Origin: Fundidesulfovibrio terrae
GTDB taxonomy: Bacteria; Desulfobacterota; Desulfovibrionia; Desulfovibrionales; Desulfovibrionaceae
DNA length: 64,000 bases
Direction: 5' to 3'
Assembly (NCBI RefSeq): GCF_022808915.1
Contig: NZ_JAKZFS010000002.1
Span: forward strand, 1-64,000
Part shown: in pieces, positions 35,489 to 44,568 of the stretch
How positions within the stretch are numbered: position 1 is the first letter of the stretch
How the letters are laid out: each line of letters begins with the position of its first letter
Position numbers and translations under genes: made by a program
The notes under the pieces: model-generated
The model's input: only the letters and a program-made list of their open reading frames with translations
What the model was told of the DNA's origin: nothing
Databases searched by the model: none

Positions 35489-36241
35489 ATGAAAATACTC
35501 CTGACCAACGACGACGGCATCCAGGCCGTGGGCCTGCGTTCCCTGTATCACGGTCTCAAGCGCGCCGGACACGAGGTGCACGTGGTGGCTCCGGTCACTG
35601 AGATGAGCGCCGTGGGGCACGCCGTCACCCTGGCCGCGCCGCTTCGCGTGAAGGAATTCGACGAAAAGGACTTCCGGGGCCAGGGCGTCTCCGGCACCCC
35701 GGCGGACTGCGTAAAGCTGGGCCTGGCCACGCTGCTCGGCTTCAGGCCCGACCTTGTGGTCTCGGGCATCAACGCCGGGGCCAACGTGGGCGTGGACATC
35801 CTCTATTCGGGCACGGTGTCCGCCGCCACCGAGGGCGCCCTCATGGGCCTGCCGGCCCTGGCCGTTTCCTACGACAGCTTCGCCCCCTCGGACCTGGCGG
35901 CCCAGGGGGACTACACGGCCTGCTTCGTGAACAAGGTGGACTGGGGGGCCCTCCCCAGGCATTGCGTGCTCAACCTCAACTTCCCGGCCCTGCCCATGGG
36001 CGAGGTGCGGGGACTCAAGGTCTGCCCCCAGACCCGCGCCGCCTACGACGACTGGTACGACGAGCGCATCGATCCGCGCGGACGCAAATACTATTGGCTC
36101 ACCGGCGTCATCCCCCCCGAGCGCGTTTCACCAGGCAAGGACCGGGCCCTGCTCACCGAAGGCTACATGACCCTCACCCCCCTGCGCTTCGACTTCACCG
36201 ACCACGAGACCATGCAGCGGCTGGCCTCTCTCCCGTTTTGA
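35489..36241 (+). CDS. surE: 5'/3'-nucleotidase SurE
   Basis: A 250-residue metal-dependent nucleotide phosphatase. MKILLTNDDGI is the SurE signature with the metal-binding Asp pair; SGTPADCVKLGL and SGINAGANVGVDILYSGTVSAATEG are also conserved. Divergent from the HD exonuclease gene. The ribosome-binding site (GAAGAA) is weak. It ends at a strong bidirectional terminator. Confidence 0.97.
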   Translation: MKILLTNDDGIQAVGLRSLYHGLKRAGHEVHVVAPVTEMSAVGHAVTLAAPLRVKEFDEKDFRGQGVSGTPADCVKLGLATLLGFRPDLVVSGINAGANVGVDILYSGTVSAATEGALMGLPALAVSYDSFAPSDLAAQGDYTACFVNKVDWGALPRHCVLNLNFPALPMGEVRGLKVCPQTRAAYDDWYDERIDPRGRKYYWLTGVIPPERVSPGKDRALLTEGYMTLTPLRFDFTDHETMQRLASLPF

Positions 36242-36254
36242 CCCCGTAACTCCG

Positions 36255-36296
36255 AAAAAAAACGCAAAAAGGCCCCTTCCGGGGCCTTTTTGCGTT
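36255..36296 (+). terminator. Strong terminator of surE
   Basis: AACGCAAAAAGGCCCC (36261-36276) pairs perfectly over 16 bases with GGGGCCTTTTTGCGTT (36281-36296) around TTCC, with an A-rich left side so that it can act in both directions. Confidence 0.92.
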
Positions 36297-36332
36297 GCAG
36301 CGGCCATGGAAACATGTCAAAAAAGAAATATT

Positions 36333-36764
36333 ATGAACCCAGTGGAGCATCCCTTGCTGAATGTGCTCATCGTCGACGACGACGAGATCACCCAATTCCA
36401 TGCCAGCCAGCTGCTGCTGTCAATCGGGCGCGCCCGGATGGCCTACACCGGCATGGACGCCATCGCCCGGGTGGAGGAATCCATCGCGGCGGGGGAGCCC
36501 TACGACCTGATCCTCATGGACGTTGTGATGCCGGGACTGGACGGACTGACCACGGTGCGCGAGATAGTAAAGCTCTTCAACGACCACCGCATCCCCCTGG
36601 AGAAGCGCCCCAAGATCGTCATGCTCTCTTCTGTGGACGAGCGCGACACCCAGATCGACGCCCTCTACGCCTGCGGCGCGGACCACTACCTGATCAAACC
36701 CCTGGACGGGGACGAGCTGATCAAGGCCCTGGCCGAACTGGGGCTGGTCACCCCTCCTCTCTGA
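36333..36764 (+). CDS. Stand-alone response regulator receiver protein
   Basis: A 143-residue single receiver domain: VLIVDDDEITQF acidic pocket, Asp63 in LILMDVVMPGLDG, and Lys in YLIKPLDGDE. No output domain. An ATG at 36306 is also in frame but lies just behind the surE terminator and lacks a ribosome-binding site; the ATG at 36333 is preferred. The partner kinase is not local. Confidence 0.87.
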   Translation: MNPVEHPLLNVLIVDDDEITQFHASQLLLSIGRARMAYTGMDAIARVEESIAAGEPYDLILMDVVMPGLDGLTTVREIVKLFNDHRIPLEKRPKIVMLSSVDERDTQIDALYACGADHYLIKPLDGDELIKALAELGLVTPPL

Positions 36765-36813
36765 GCCTTCCGTCCCGGATGTCGCGCGGGGACGCGAAAA
36801 AAAACATCGCCAC

Positions 36814-36842
36814 TTGCGACAGCCGTTCGGGCGAGGTACATT
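36814..36842 (+). promoter_or_regulatory. Candidate promoter of the Cys-rich secreted protein
   Basis: TTGCGA (36814-36819) and TACATT (36837-36842) are separated by 17 bases, each matching four consensus positions; the gene starts 32 bases downstream. Confidence 0.45.
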
Positions 36843-36873
36843 CCGGACAATCCGCCATCCCAAGGAGAATGAG

Positions 36874-37293
36874 ATGAAACGAACATTGTTCATCCTGGCC
36901 GTTCTCTGCGCCGTAGCCACCGCCGCCCAGGCCCAGCAGGCCGGGCAGGTCTACCAGTGCGTGCGCCCGGACGGCACCGTGGTCTGCACCGTCACCGACA
37001 CGACCGGAAACCCGAGCGTCACCTGCAACCACGAATGCGTTGACTGCAACATGGTTTGCGCGGCCCGGGCGCACCTGACCGAGGGCGGAACGGTGCCCGT
37101 GCTGCCTCCTGCGGTTCCGGCCGAGCGCCGAGCGCCTTCCGCCGCGCCTGAAACCCGGGAATACTGCCAGCGCGAATACCAGGCGTGCGTGGCCAAGTGC
37201 AAGGGCGATCCCATGAACAGGTCCTCGTACGACATGGACGCCTGCGTTTCCAGCTGCAACAGCTGGTATTCCGGGTGCGGCATGAAGCCTTAG
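36874..37293 (+). CDS. Small secreted Cys-rich protein, function unknown
   Basis: A 139-residue protein with a signal peptide (MKRTLFILAVLCAVATAAQA) and about twelve cysteines in the mature part, including CNHECVDCNMVC and CQREYQACVAKC, spaced as if for disulfides or metal sites. A Pro/Ala linker (about residues 73-92) divides two Cys clusters. The ATG has CAAGGAGA upstream. No family recognised. Ends at its own terminator. Confidence 0.75.
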   Translation: MKRTLFILAVLCAVATAAQAQQAGQVYQCVRPDGTVVCTVTDTTGNPSVTCNHECVDCNMVCAARAHLTEGGTVPVLPPAVPAERRAPSAAPETREYCQREYQACVAKCKGDPMNRSSYDMDACVSSCNSWYSGCGMKP

Positions 37294-37350
37294 GCGCCGC
37301 GGAGGGTTCTCTCGGGCCGCCACATGGCGGACCTGTGCAGGAAAGGGACG

Positions 37351-37398
37351 CGGGCGCGACTTTCGCGATCAGGGCTCGAGATCGCGCCCGTTTCTTTT
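37351..37398 (+). terminator. Terminator after the Cys-rich gene
   Basis: CGGGCGCGA (37351-37359) pairs with TCGCGCCCG (37382-37390), followed by TTTCTTTTC. The loop is long (22 bases). Confidence 0.65.
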
Positions 37399-37440
37399 CA
37401 GGGGCGTGACGGGAATGGCTGGCGCGGACGGCGTAGCGCG

Positions 37441-38007
37441 TCAGCTCGCGGAGGGATCGGGCGTCCAGGCGGCCAGGTTTCCGAACAGCCGTCCCAGGGC
37501 GCGGAAGGTTTCGCTGCGCGCTTTCCGCTCGAGTTCCATGCCGTAGTCCCCTGCCCAGGGGGCCACGTGGGCGGCGTGGAAGAGCGCGGCCGAGGCGAGC
37601 AGTCCCTCCGCCGTTTCGGGGCGGCGGGAGGCCGAGCCGATGAGCGCGCTCACGAAAGCCAGCTCCACCCCTAGGTGGTCCGGGGGAGGGGCGGGACGCC
37701 ACAGCTGGTCCACGTCAAGCCTGGCGGGATCGAACCCGGCCGCGCGGTAGGCCGCGAGGGCGTCCGCCGCGTGGGGACCACCCAGGCGTTTCTCCCGGAA
37801 GGCCGATTCCAGCGGGGGCAGGTAGCGCCCCGACGACGGCACGAAGAACAGCTCGTTCCAGTCCTCCCGGGCAAGCGCCAGCTCTCCCGGCCCCGCTGCG
37901 AACTCCAATGCGGCCGCGGCCTGCCCGATCAGTTCTTCCTGGGGGAGCTTGAGCAGGAGGGCCGCTCCCGCGTCGAAAAGGGCTTCGTTCGAAAGTCCCC
38001 TCATCAT
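37441..38007 (-). CDS. TorD-family molybdoenzyme chaperone
   Basis: A 188-residue helical protein of the TorD/DmsD/NarJ chaperone family, which inserts molybdenum cofactor and controls Tat export of a partner reductase. Supporting segments are the ELFFVPSSGRYLPPLES motif, HLGVELAFVSALI and FHAAHVAPWAGDYG, typical of the family. It starts within the stop of ttrA (ATGA overlap) and so is almost certainly dedicated to that enzyme. Confidence 0.88.
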   Translation of the reverse strand: MMRGLSNEALFDAGAALLLKLPQEELIGQAAAALEFAAGPGELALAREDWNELFFVPSSGRYLPPLESAFREKRLGGPHAADALAAYRAAGFDPARLDVDQLWRPAPPPDHLGVELAFVSALIGSASRRPETAEGLLASAALFHAAHVAPWAGDYGMELERKARSETFRALGRLFGNLAAWTPDPSAS

Positions 38008-41000
38008 ATCTTCACGATCCGCGCGGGCAGGGCGTTGCGCGCGTTGGACCCCACGGCCACGTCGCCCAGGGTGGAGCGCCCCTTCCTGAAGGGGTCTTCC
38101 ATCCCGAGCATATTCGAGGCCAGCCCGGCCCCGCGAAGCGGGCTGGCGGGCTTCGCCTCGCCGCCGATCTCCACGGCCCGGGCTCCAAGAGCCCAGTGGC
38201 CGTAGCCGTGCTCCACGGCAACCACGCCCTCCATGACGCCCCGGCGCACCGTGACCCGGGCCCGGGCGGAGCCGCCCGGAGTCTCCACCAGGACCATGTC
38301 CCCGGTGGACAGGCCCAGGCGTTCGGCGTCGGTTGCGCTCACGGCCACTTCGCCCTCGGGGCGGATGGCGTGCAGGCGCTTCGATCCCACGGCCCCGGCG
38401 GCCATGAGCTGCGACTTGGTGGAGATCAGGCTGAAGGGCCACTTCTCCAGCGGGTAGAGCTCGCGCAGCGGCGTGCCCTGGCAGAATCCCGGCTCCATCC
38501 ATGTGCCGGTGCCCTTGAAGCGCTTGCCGGTCATGGAGTTCACGGCGCGGGCCACGGTCTCGTTCCATATCTGCACGGGCTTTTCCCAGCGCGCGGCCAG
38601 CAGGTCTCCCTGCCAGCCCTTGTCCACGGGCTCGAAGCGGCCTCCCCGGCTGTAGACCTGGGCGGCGCGCGCCCATTCCTCGGGCGGGAGCACCCGGCGC
38701 AGGCTTTCCTCCAGCCGGTCCAGGCCGGTGGCGGCCAGGTCCTCTGGGGTGACCTCCGGCACGGGCGTCGCGTCGAAGGCCATGTTGGCCACGGCCCGGT
38801 GGTACCAGTCCTCGGGGCGCTCCAGGGGGTGCAGGCCGCCGTTCTTGTCCTTGATGGCCCCGGGGCCGAAGCCGGGGAGATTCAGGCGTTTGGCCAGGGC
38901 GATGAGGAAAGTCTCCATGCACACGGGGTCGCCTTGGGGCGTTTGGGCCACGGGGGGGGCCACGCAGGGCCAGGCGACGCTCGAGACCTTGGCCAGGGGA
39001 CCGGCCCAGGGCGTGGCGCAGCCGTACCCCTCGTACAGGGCCACGTCGGGCACCACGTAGTCGCACAGGGCGGCGGTCTCGGTCATGAAGGCGTCCACGC
39101 AGACCATGAGGGGGATGCGCCTGGGGTCGGCCATGTCCTTGGCGAAGGAGTTCATGAGCCCGGCCTGGCCGTAGACCGGGTTTGTGGCCCAGAACAGGCA
39201 GGCCTTGAGCCTGTACGGGTAGCCGTCCAGGGCGGAGGGCAGGTATTCCGACTGCACCGAGTTGGAGAAGGGATACCAGGGCGCGCGGGTGGGGTAGGGG
39301 TTCTGCCCGGTTTCCTTCTTGCGGCGGTATTCGGTGGTCTTCTCATACGGGAAGCCCTGGCGCGACAGGCGCACGCCTCCGGGCTTGGCCTTGCCCTGGA
39401 AGTTGGCCAGGTCGTAGCGGGGTCCGGGGCCGAAGTCCTTGAACTTGCCCCCGCCGATCCCCGTGCCGCCCTTGCGGTTGAGGTTTCCGGCCAGGGCGTT
39501 CAGCAGGGCCACGGCGTAGGCCGTGTAAAAGCCCCCGGAGTGCATGGTGCCGCCGTGGCAGTCGGCGGCGGCGCGTCTGCCGTGGGAGGCGAACTCGTCG
39601 GCCAGGGCGATGATGTCCGCCTCGGGCACCCCGCAGGCCTGCGAGTACTCGGCCAGGGTGTGCGAGAGGGCCTCGTCCAGAAGCAGCTGCAGGGCGGTCT
39701 TGGCCGGGACGGCCTTGCCCCCCGTCTCCACCCGGCCCTTGAAGTAGATGCGCGCTGGGCCCGTGGCCGTGTCGTGGGGCGCGAGCTGCCCCGTGGCCTC
39801 GTCCAGGACCAGCAGGGCGTTTTCGGACGCGTCGGGGAAGCGGTCCCTGGCGCGCAGGAACCGCCCGAAATCGGGGGCCGCCGGATCGGCCGACACCAGG
39901 TGCGCCGCGTTGGACCAGGACGCCTCGCCCATGGCCTTGGCGGCCTCGGGTCCGGGGCAGGCCAGGTAGGCCGTGTTGATCTTGCCGGTTTCGAGCATCC
40001 GCCGGATCATGCCCATGACCAGCGCCCCGTCCGTGCCGGGGCGGATGGGCACCCAGCGGGTGCGGTCGCTGCAGGAGCGGTTGTCGGAGTTGGTGAGCAC
40101 CGGGTCCACCACTACCAGCTTCATGCGTCCCTCGGCGCGGGCCTGGGCCACCTTGGCGGCCTGGTACATGAAGGGGTTTCCCGCATTGGCCGGAGCAGAG
40201 CCGATGGACAGGTAGAATTCGCAGTGGTCGTAGTCGGGCTTCAGGTGCGGGTATTCCTGGAAGTCCCCCAGCATGGCCGCGTATCCAGCGCGCATGCTGA
40301 GCCCGCAGTTGCCCTGGTGGTTGGCCACGTTAACGGTGCCGAAGGCTCCCGCCGCGAAGCGCTGGGCGAAATGCATGCGGCCGTTGGCGTAGCCGAAGAT
40401 GAAGGCCAGTTGGTTGGCTTTCGAGCCGAACTCTGGGGCCCATGTGTTGAGCGGTTCGCCGGTCAAGAGCGAGGCCAGGCCGTCCACCGGGCCTTCTCCG
40501 AAGAGGTCGCCCCCCTGGGAGATCTCCTCCACGAGGCGCTCAAGGCTGATGGGCTCCCATTTGCCCGATCCGCGAGGCCCCACGCGCCTAAGCGGGGTGA
40601 GCACCCTGTACGGATCGGTCAGCTTGTCCAGCACTGCATTGCCCCGGCCGCAGGCCGTGGCCCGGCGGGCAAGGCCCCCTTCCTGGTGGCCGGAGAGCTG
40701 GCGCACGCTTTCGGCAAGCCCCGCCTCGTAGGCCACGGGCGGTTGCGCGGCCAGAGGGTGGTAGGGATTGCCCGAGACGCGCAGCACGCGCCCGGTCTTG
40801 CGGTCAACGCGCACGCGCACGCCGCAGACGGAGGTGCAGCCCACGCAGATGCTCCCGGCCAGGTACTGGTCCGGGTTGAGGGTCACCTGGCCGGTGGCCT
40901 TGTCCACCGTGGCCTCCGGGGCAAGCGACGGGGAGGCGGGCGCCTTGCCCGGCTTCAGGGTTGCCTGGACGATGCTTTCGAGCACGGGCTCGTATCCGGC

Positions 41001-41066
41001 TGCGAAGACGCTGAGCGCGCCTGCCGCGCCCAGGCCCTTGAGAACGTCGCGGCGGGTGATGCTCAT
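38004..41066 (-). CDS. ttrA: Tetrathionate reductase-like molybdopterin subunit A
   Basis: A 1020-residue periplasmic molybdopterin enzyme with a Tat signal (TRRDVLKGLG). The [4Fe-4S] site is CVGCTSVCGVRVRV plus CGRG; GNPYHPL, GDLFGEGPVDGL and GNCGLSMRAG (probable Mo-ligand Cys) agree with remembered features of enterobacterial TtrA, including the overall length. It probably reduces tetrathionate (or another sulfur compound) using quinol electrons delivered through TtrC and TtrB. The gene is joined by 4-base overlaps to ttrC upstream and the chaperone downstream. Substrate specificity is inferred from similarity. Confidence 0.85.
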   Translation of the reverse strand: MSITRRDVLKGLGAAGALSVFAAGYEPVLESIVQATLKPGKAPASPSLAPEATVDKATGQVTLNPDQYLAGSICVGCTSVCGVRVRVDRKTGRVLRVSGNPYHPLAAQPPVAYEAGLAESVRQLSGHQEGGLARRATACGRGNAVLDKLTDPYRVLTPLRRVGPRGSGKWEPISLERLVEEISQGGDLFGEGPVDGLASLLTGEPLNTWAPEFGSKANQLAFIFGYANGRMHFAQRFAAGAFGTVNVANHQGNCGLSMRAGYAAMLGDFQEYPHLKPDYDHCEFYLSIGSAPANAGNPFMYQAAKVAQARAEGRMKLVVVDPVLTNSDNRSCSDRTRWVPIRPGTDGALVMGMIRRMLETGKINTAYLACPGPEAAKAMGEASWSNAAHLVSADPAAPDFGRFLRARDRFPDASENALLVLDEATGQLAPHDTATGPARIYFKGRVETGGKAVPAKTALQLLLDEALSHTLAEYSQACGVPEADIIALADEFASHGRRAAADCHGGTMHSGGFYTAYAVALLNALAGNLNRKGGTGIGGGKFKDFGPGPRYDLANFQGKAKPGGVRLSRQGFPYEKTTEYRRKKETGQNPYPTRAPWYPFSNSVQSEYLPSALDGYPYRLKACLFWATNPVYGQAGLMNSFAKDMADPRRIPLMVCVDAFMTETAALCDYVVPDVALYEGYGCATPWAGPLAKVSSVAWPCVAPPVAQTPQGDPVCMETFLIALAKRLNLPGFGPGAIKDKNGGLHPLERPEDWYHRAVANMAFDATPVPEVTPEDLAATGLDRLEESLRRVLPPEEWARAAQVYSRGGRFEPVDKGWQGDLLAARWEKPVQIWNETVARAVNSMTGKRFKGTGTWMEPGFCQGTPLRELYPLEKWPFSLISTKSQLMAAGAVGSKRLHAIRPEGEVAVSATDAERLGLSTGDMVLVETPGGSARARVTVRRGVMEGVVAVEHGYGHWALGARAVEIGGEAKPASPLRGAGLASNMLGMEDPFRKGRSTLGDVAVGSNARNALPARIVKI

Positions 41067-42040
41067 GACTGGCCTCCCGCGCGGGCGCTAAGGCCCGGCA
41101 TGCGGCTGGTCATCAGGGACGCCGCGAACATGAAAAACACCCACAGGGCCATGGGGGCCAGGGCGGTGAGCACACCGGCATGCCCGGCCAGGTGCGGCTC
41201 GCCCAAGTTGCGCCCAAGCGACGCGGCCTGCCCGGCGGCGAGTATGCCCACCCGCGCGGCCCAGGCCCCGGCCAGGGCGAACAGGCAGGCCCAGACGAGC
41301 CTCGAGTCCGGCTTGCGCGGGAAAAGGGCGGCGGCAAGAAGCAGCGCGCCGCTGCCCCCGGCCAACAGGGCCGTGCCCAGGGGCCAGCCCGGCAGGCCTG
41401 GCCAGGCTTCGACCGTGCCCCAGGCGAAAAGGGCGATCCCGGCCACGGCGCAGGCCAGCGCCGCCGCGAGCCGTGGCACGATTCCCGCCACGGTTCCGGA
41501 CAGGCGGGCCAGCCCCAGGCTCACGGCCATTCCGGCGGCCAGCCCGGACGCAGCCAGGGTGGCGGACGGCCAGGGGCCGGACCACAGGGCGATCCCCACG
41601 GCGTGGTCCACCTCGATCCAGGTGTAGGCCACGGCTCCCAGGGCCGCCAGGCAGGCCAGGCGGGCGGACAGGACGCGCTCAGGGGCGTCGCCCTTGAAAA
41701 TGATCCAGCACTGCGCCAGGCCCACGGCGCAGTGCGCCAGTATGGCCGCCACGCCCCAGGAGAGCGGCGAGGTGGGGTGCACGCGGTAGAGCATGGTGGG
41801 GAAGCGCTCCGGCGAGAGCATCTCGGCCACGAGGTTGAGCGGCGCGGCCAGGGCCAGGCCCGTGGCCGCGAACACGGCCCAGGCTCGCAGGTTCCGGGAG
41901 TGCCGGAGCTTCAAGGCCTTGGGGATGCATCCGGCCAGCAGGGCCCATGCCCCGGCCTGGATCATGAGCAGGTAGTGCGCGGCGGACAGCTCCCAGACGG
42001 GCAGGGCGCGGAACGCGGTGAGTTCGATGGCCGGGTTCAT
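41063..42040 (-). CDS. ttrC: NrfD/TtrC-type membrane subunit
   Basis: A 325-residue protein with about nine hydrophobic helices, of the NrfD/PsrC/TtrC family that oxidises quinol in the membrane and anchors the iron-sulfur and molybdenum subunits. It is poorly conserved in sequence, so the name rests on topology and on its place between ttrB and ttrA (4-base overlaps on both sides). Confidence 0.82.
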   Translation of the reverse strand: MNPAIELTAFRALPVWELSAAHYLLMIQAGAWALLAGCIPKALKLRHSRNLRAWAVFAATGLALAAPLNLVAEMLSPERFPTMLYRVHPTSPLSWGVAAILAHCAVGLAQCWIIFKGDAPERVLSARLACLAALGAVAYTWIEVDHAVGIALWSGPWPSATLAASGLAAGMAVSLGLARLSGTVAGIVPRLAAALACAVAGIALFAWGTVEAWPGLPGWPLGTALLAGGSGALLLAAALFPRKPDSRLVWACLFALAGAWAARVGILAAGQAASLGRNLGEPHLAGHAGVLTALAPMALWVFFMFAASLMTSRMPGLSARAGGQS

Positions 42041-42726
42041 CGGAAGTTCTCCTCGGTGACGCGGATGTGACCGGGGACGCCGGGGGCCTCCAGGGGCAGG
42101 GCCTCGGAGGCGGCCAGCCCCACGTAGAAGACCCGGGGCTCGGTCTTGGCCTCGGGCTTGAGCACCCGGACGCCGTCCCCGGCCGATGCCAGAAGCCTGG
42201 CCACGGCGCTGTCGGGATCATTCATGTCGCCCACGACGCGGGCCTTGCCGATGCAGGTCTCCACGCAGGCGGGCAGAAGCCCCGCGCCCAGGCGGTGGGC
42301 ACACAGGGAGCACTTGTCGGCGGTCTTGGCCTGGTGGTTGAGGAAGCGGGCGGCGTAGGGGCAGTTGAGCACGCAGTAGCCGCAGCCCACGCACTTGGCG
42401 GGGTCCACCAGCACCAGGCCGTCCTCGCGCTGGAACGTGGCCCCCACCGGGCAGGAGGGCACGCAGGGCGGGCGCTGGCAATGGTTGCACAACCTCGGGG
42501 CCAGCACCTTGCGGGGCCTGGCGTCCTGCACGACCTCGAAATCGCCGACGCTGGTGCGCTGCGCTCCGAGCGGCGTGCGGTTCTCCATGGCGCAGGCCAC
42601 GGTGCAGGCCTGGCAGCCCACGCAGCGCCGCATGTCGATCACCATGGCGTAGCGCACCGGCCTTGGTTGCGGCTCCCCGGACTTCTTGCCGAAGGAGAAC
42701 ATCTCCAGCAGGGACCTGCGATCCAT
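42037..42726 (-). CDS. ttrB: Four-cluster ferredoxin subunit (TtrB-like)
   Basis: A 229-residue electron-transfer subunit with sixteen cysteines in four groups: CVGCQACTVAC, CNHCQRPPCVPSCP, CVGCGYCVLNCP and CSLCAHRLGAGLLPACVETC, for four [4Fe-4S] clusters. No Tat signal is obvious, so it may be co-exported with TtrA. The frame opens upstream, but MDRRSLLEMF has a CGGAGA ribosome-binding site. First gene of the ttrBCA-chaperone operon. Confidence 0.9.
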   Translation of the reverse strand: MDRRSLLEMFSFGKKSGEPQPRPVRYAMVIDMRRCVGCQACTVACAMENRTPLGAQRTSVGDFEVVQDARPRKVLAPRLCNHCQRPPCVPSCPVGATFQREDGLVLVDPAKCVGCGYCVLNCPYAARFLNHQAKTADKCSLCAHRLGAGLLPACVETCIGKARVVGDMNDPDSAVARLLASAGDGVRVLKPEAKTEPRVFYVGLAASEALPLEAPGVPGHIRVTEENFR

Positions 42727-42837
42727 GCGTGTCTCCGATGATAATGTTGTGAAATCGTTCACTTTCGGCATGCGCCGGAATTTTGGATCGGTAGCAGATG
42801 GTGACGAGGCTTGCAACCTGGCGGGTCCTGCAAACAC

Positions 42838-42862
42838 CAGCCCCCCCAGGACGGGGGGGCTG
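42838..42862 (-). terminator. Candidate terminator of degP
   Basis: CAGCCCCCCC (42838-42847) pairs with GGGGGGGCTG (42853-42862). It lies about 65 bases after the degP stop on the minus strand, with only a short T-run. Confidence 0.5.
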
Positions 42863-42928
42863 ATGCGAGGGTGGAGGAGGACCAGGCGGGGGTGGCTGAA
42901 GTCCCCGCCCGGCATGGGAGACAGTTGT

Positions 42929-44317
42929 TTACTGCACGGGAATGGGGCGGAACACGTGCTGTCCCTGGCGCTTGATCAGCACCAGCACCGCGCCGTTGGC
43001 CTTTCCTTCCTTGGCGATGATGGCGGCGGCTTCCTGGGGGCTGGTCACGGGACGCTGGTTGATCTCCAGGATCACGTCCCCTTTGCGCATGCCCGCCTCG
43101 GCGGCCGGGGAGCCCGCTTCGACTCCCAGCACCAGCAGTCCGCCCACTGGCTTTCCGTTGCGGGGGTCGGTGGGCGACAGAGACATGCCCAGGGTGTCGC
43201 CGGCCGGGCTCGCGTTTTCGTCGCCGGACTGGCCGAGTTGCTTCGTGTCGCGTTCCACCAGGGTCACTTTCACCGACTTGGACTGTCCCTTGCGCAGGTA
43301 GGTGAGGTTCACCGACGAGCCCGGTGCCATGGCCCCGATGCGGGTGGTCAGGTCGTGGGCGTCGGTGACGGGCTGGCCGTTGACCTCGGTGATGACGTCT
43401 CCGGAGGCCAGGCCGGCCTTCTCGGCGGGGCTGCCGGGGTTGACCTGGCTCACCAGGGCGCCCTTGTCCGAGGACAGGCCAAGGGCCTTGGCGGTGTTTT
43501 CATCCATGGGCTGTATGGTGACGCCGATCATGCCGCGCTGCACCTTGCCCTTGCTCTTGAGCTGGGCCACCACTTCCTTGGCGATGTTGGAGGGGATGGC
43601 GAAGCCGATGCCCTGGCCTGAGGCGATGATGGCCGCGTTGATGCCGATGACCTCGCCGTCCAGGTTGAGCAGCGGCCCGCCTGAGTTGCCGGGGTTGATG
43701 GAGGCGTCGGTCTGGATGAAGTCGTCGTAAGGTCCGGCCCCGATGACCCGGCCCTTGGCCGAGACGATGCCCGCCGTGACCGTGTGCGACAGGCCGAAGG
43801 GGTTGCCGATGGCCATGACCCAGTCGCCCACGCGCATCTTGCCGGAGTCGCCGAGCTTGAGGAAGGGCAGGTCGTTCCCGTTGTCTATCTTGATGAGCGC
43901 CAGGTCGGTGTCGGGGTCCGCGCCGATCACCTTGGCCTGGATGGTCTTTTCGCCCTTCTGGAGCTTCACGTTGACCTTGTCGGCCTTCTCCACCACATGG
44001 TTGTTGGTGAGGATGTAGCCGTCGGCCGAGATGAGGAAGCCCGAGCCCAGGGAACGCTGGCGGCGCTGGGGCTGCTGGTTGAAGAACTGGTCGAACTGGT
44101 CGAAGAAGTCGTCGAAGGGCGTGCCGCGCGGAATCTGCATGCGGGGCTGACGCTGGGTCTGTTTGGGCGCGGTCTCGGTGAAGATGTTCACCACGGCCGG
44201 TCCGGCCTTTTCGGCCAGGTCGGCAAGCTTGGGCATCTCGGCCAGGGCCTGTCCCGCGGCGAAGAGGAGCATGAGCGAGCAGAGGAGTGCGATTCTGACA
44301 GGTTTCGTCCGGTGCAT
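42929..44317 (-). CDS. degP: Do-family periplasmic serine protease
   Basis: A 462-residue trypsin-like protease/chaperone with signal peptide, catalytic His in LTNNHVVEKAD, Asp in DTDLALIKI and Ser in NPGNSGGPLLN, then two PDZ domains (about residues 260-345 and 365-455). A Gln-rich region precedes the catalytic domain (QQPQRRQR). It handles misfolded envelope proteins. Transcribed alone between the acyltransferase (divergent) and ttr genes. Confidence 0.95.
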   Translation of the reverse strand: MHRTKPVRIALLCSLMLLFAAGQALAEMPKLADLAEKAGPAVVNIFTETAPKQTQRQPRMQIPRGTPFDDFFDQFDQFFNQQPQRRQRSLGSGFLISADGYILTNNHVVEKADKVNVKLQKGEKTIQAKVIGADPDTDLALIKIDNGNDLPFLKLGDSGKMRVGDWVMAIGNPFGLSHTVTAGIVSAKGRVIGAGPYDDFIQTDASINPGNSGGPLLNLDGEVIGINAAIIASGQGIGFAIPSNIAKEVVAQLKSKGKVQRGMIGVTIQPMDENTAKALGLSSDKGALVSQVNPGSPAEKAGLASGDVITEVNGQPVTDAHDLTTRIGAMAPGSSVNLTYLRKGQSKSVKVTLVERDTKQLGQSGDENASPAGDTLGMSLSPTDPRNGKPVGGLLVLGVEAGSPAAEAGMRKGDVILEINQRPVTSPQEAAAIIAKEGKANGAVLVLIKRQGQHVFRPIPVQ

Positions 44318-44491
44318 GGATACTCTCCTGAAAAGTGAAGCGGAGGCCGCTTCCGTGATGGGAGCAATTAGAACTCGTAAATGACAGGAATGTTTCCCGG
44401 AAATGAACAGAAGTTCATTCTGCCCGTCGCCGGGCAGGGAAAGGCTCTGCCTGGGGGGTATCTGGAAGGAGCATCTTCCGGAGGCCCGACC

Positions 44492-44521
44492 TTGTGGTGA
44501 CAGAGCAGAGTTACATATAAC
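44492..44521 (+). promoter_or_regulatory. Candidate promoter of the acyltransferase gene
   Basis: TTGTGG (44492-44497) and TATAAC (44516-44521, five of six) are 18 bases apart. Confidence 0.4.
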
Positions 44522-44568
44522 AACTTTTTATGAGGGACAGTCTCCGCCCGGCGGAGCATGGGGAAGGC

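Noticed and set aside
38196-41627. Long open frame of about 1140 codons opposite ttrA
   Set aside because: It lies antisense to a clear molybdoenzyme gene; its predicted protein is low-complexity Gly/His/Val-rich, the usual shadow of a GC-rich coding strand.
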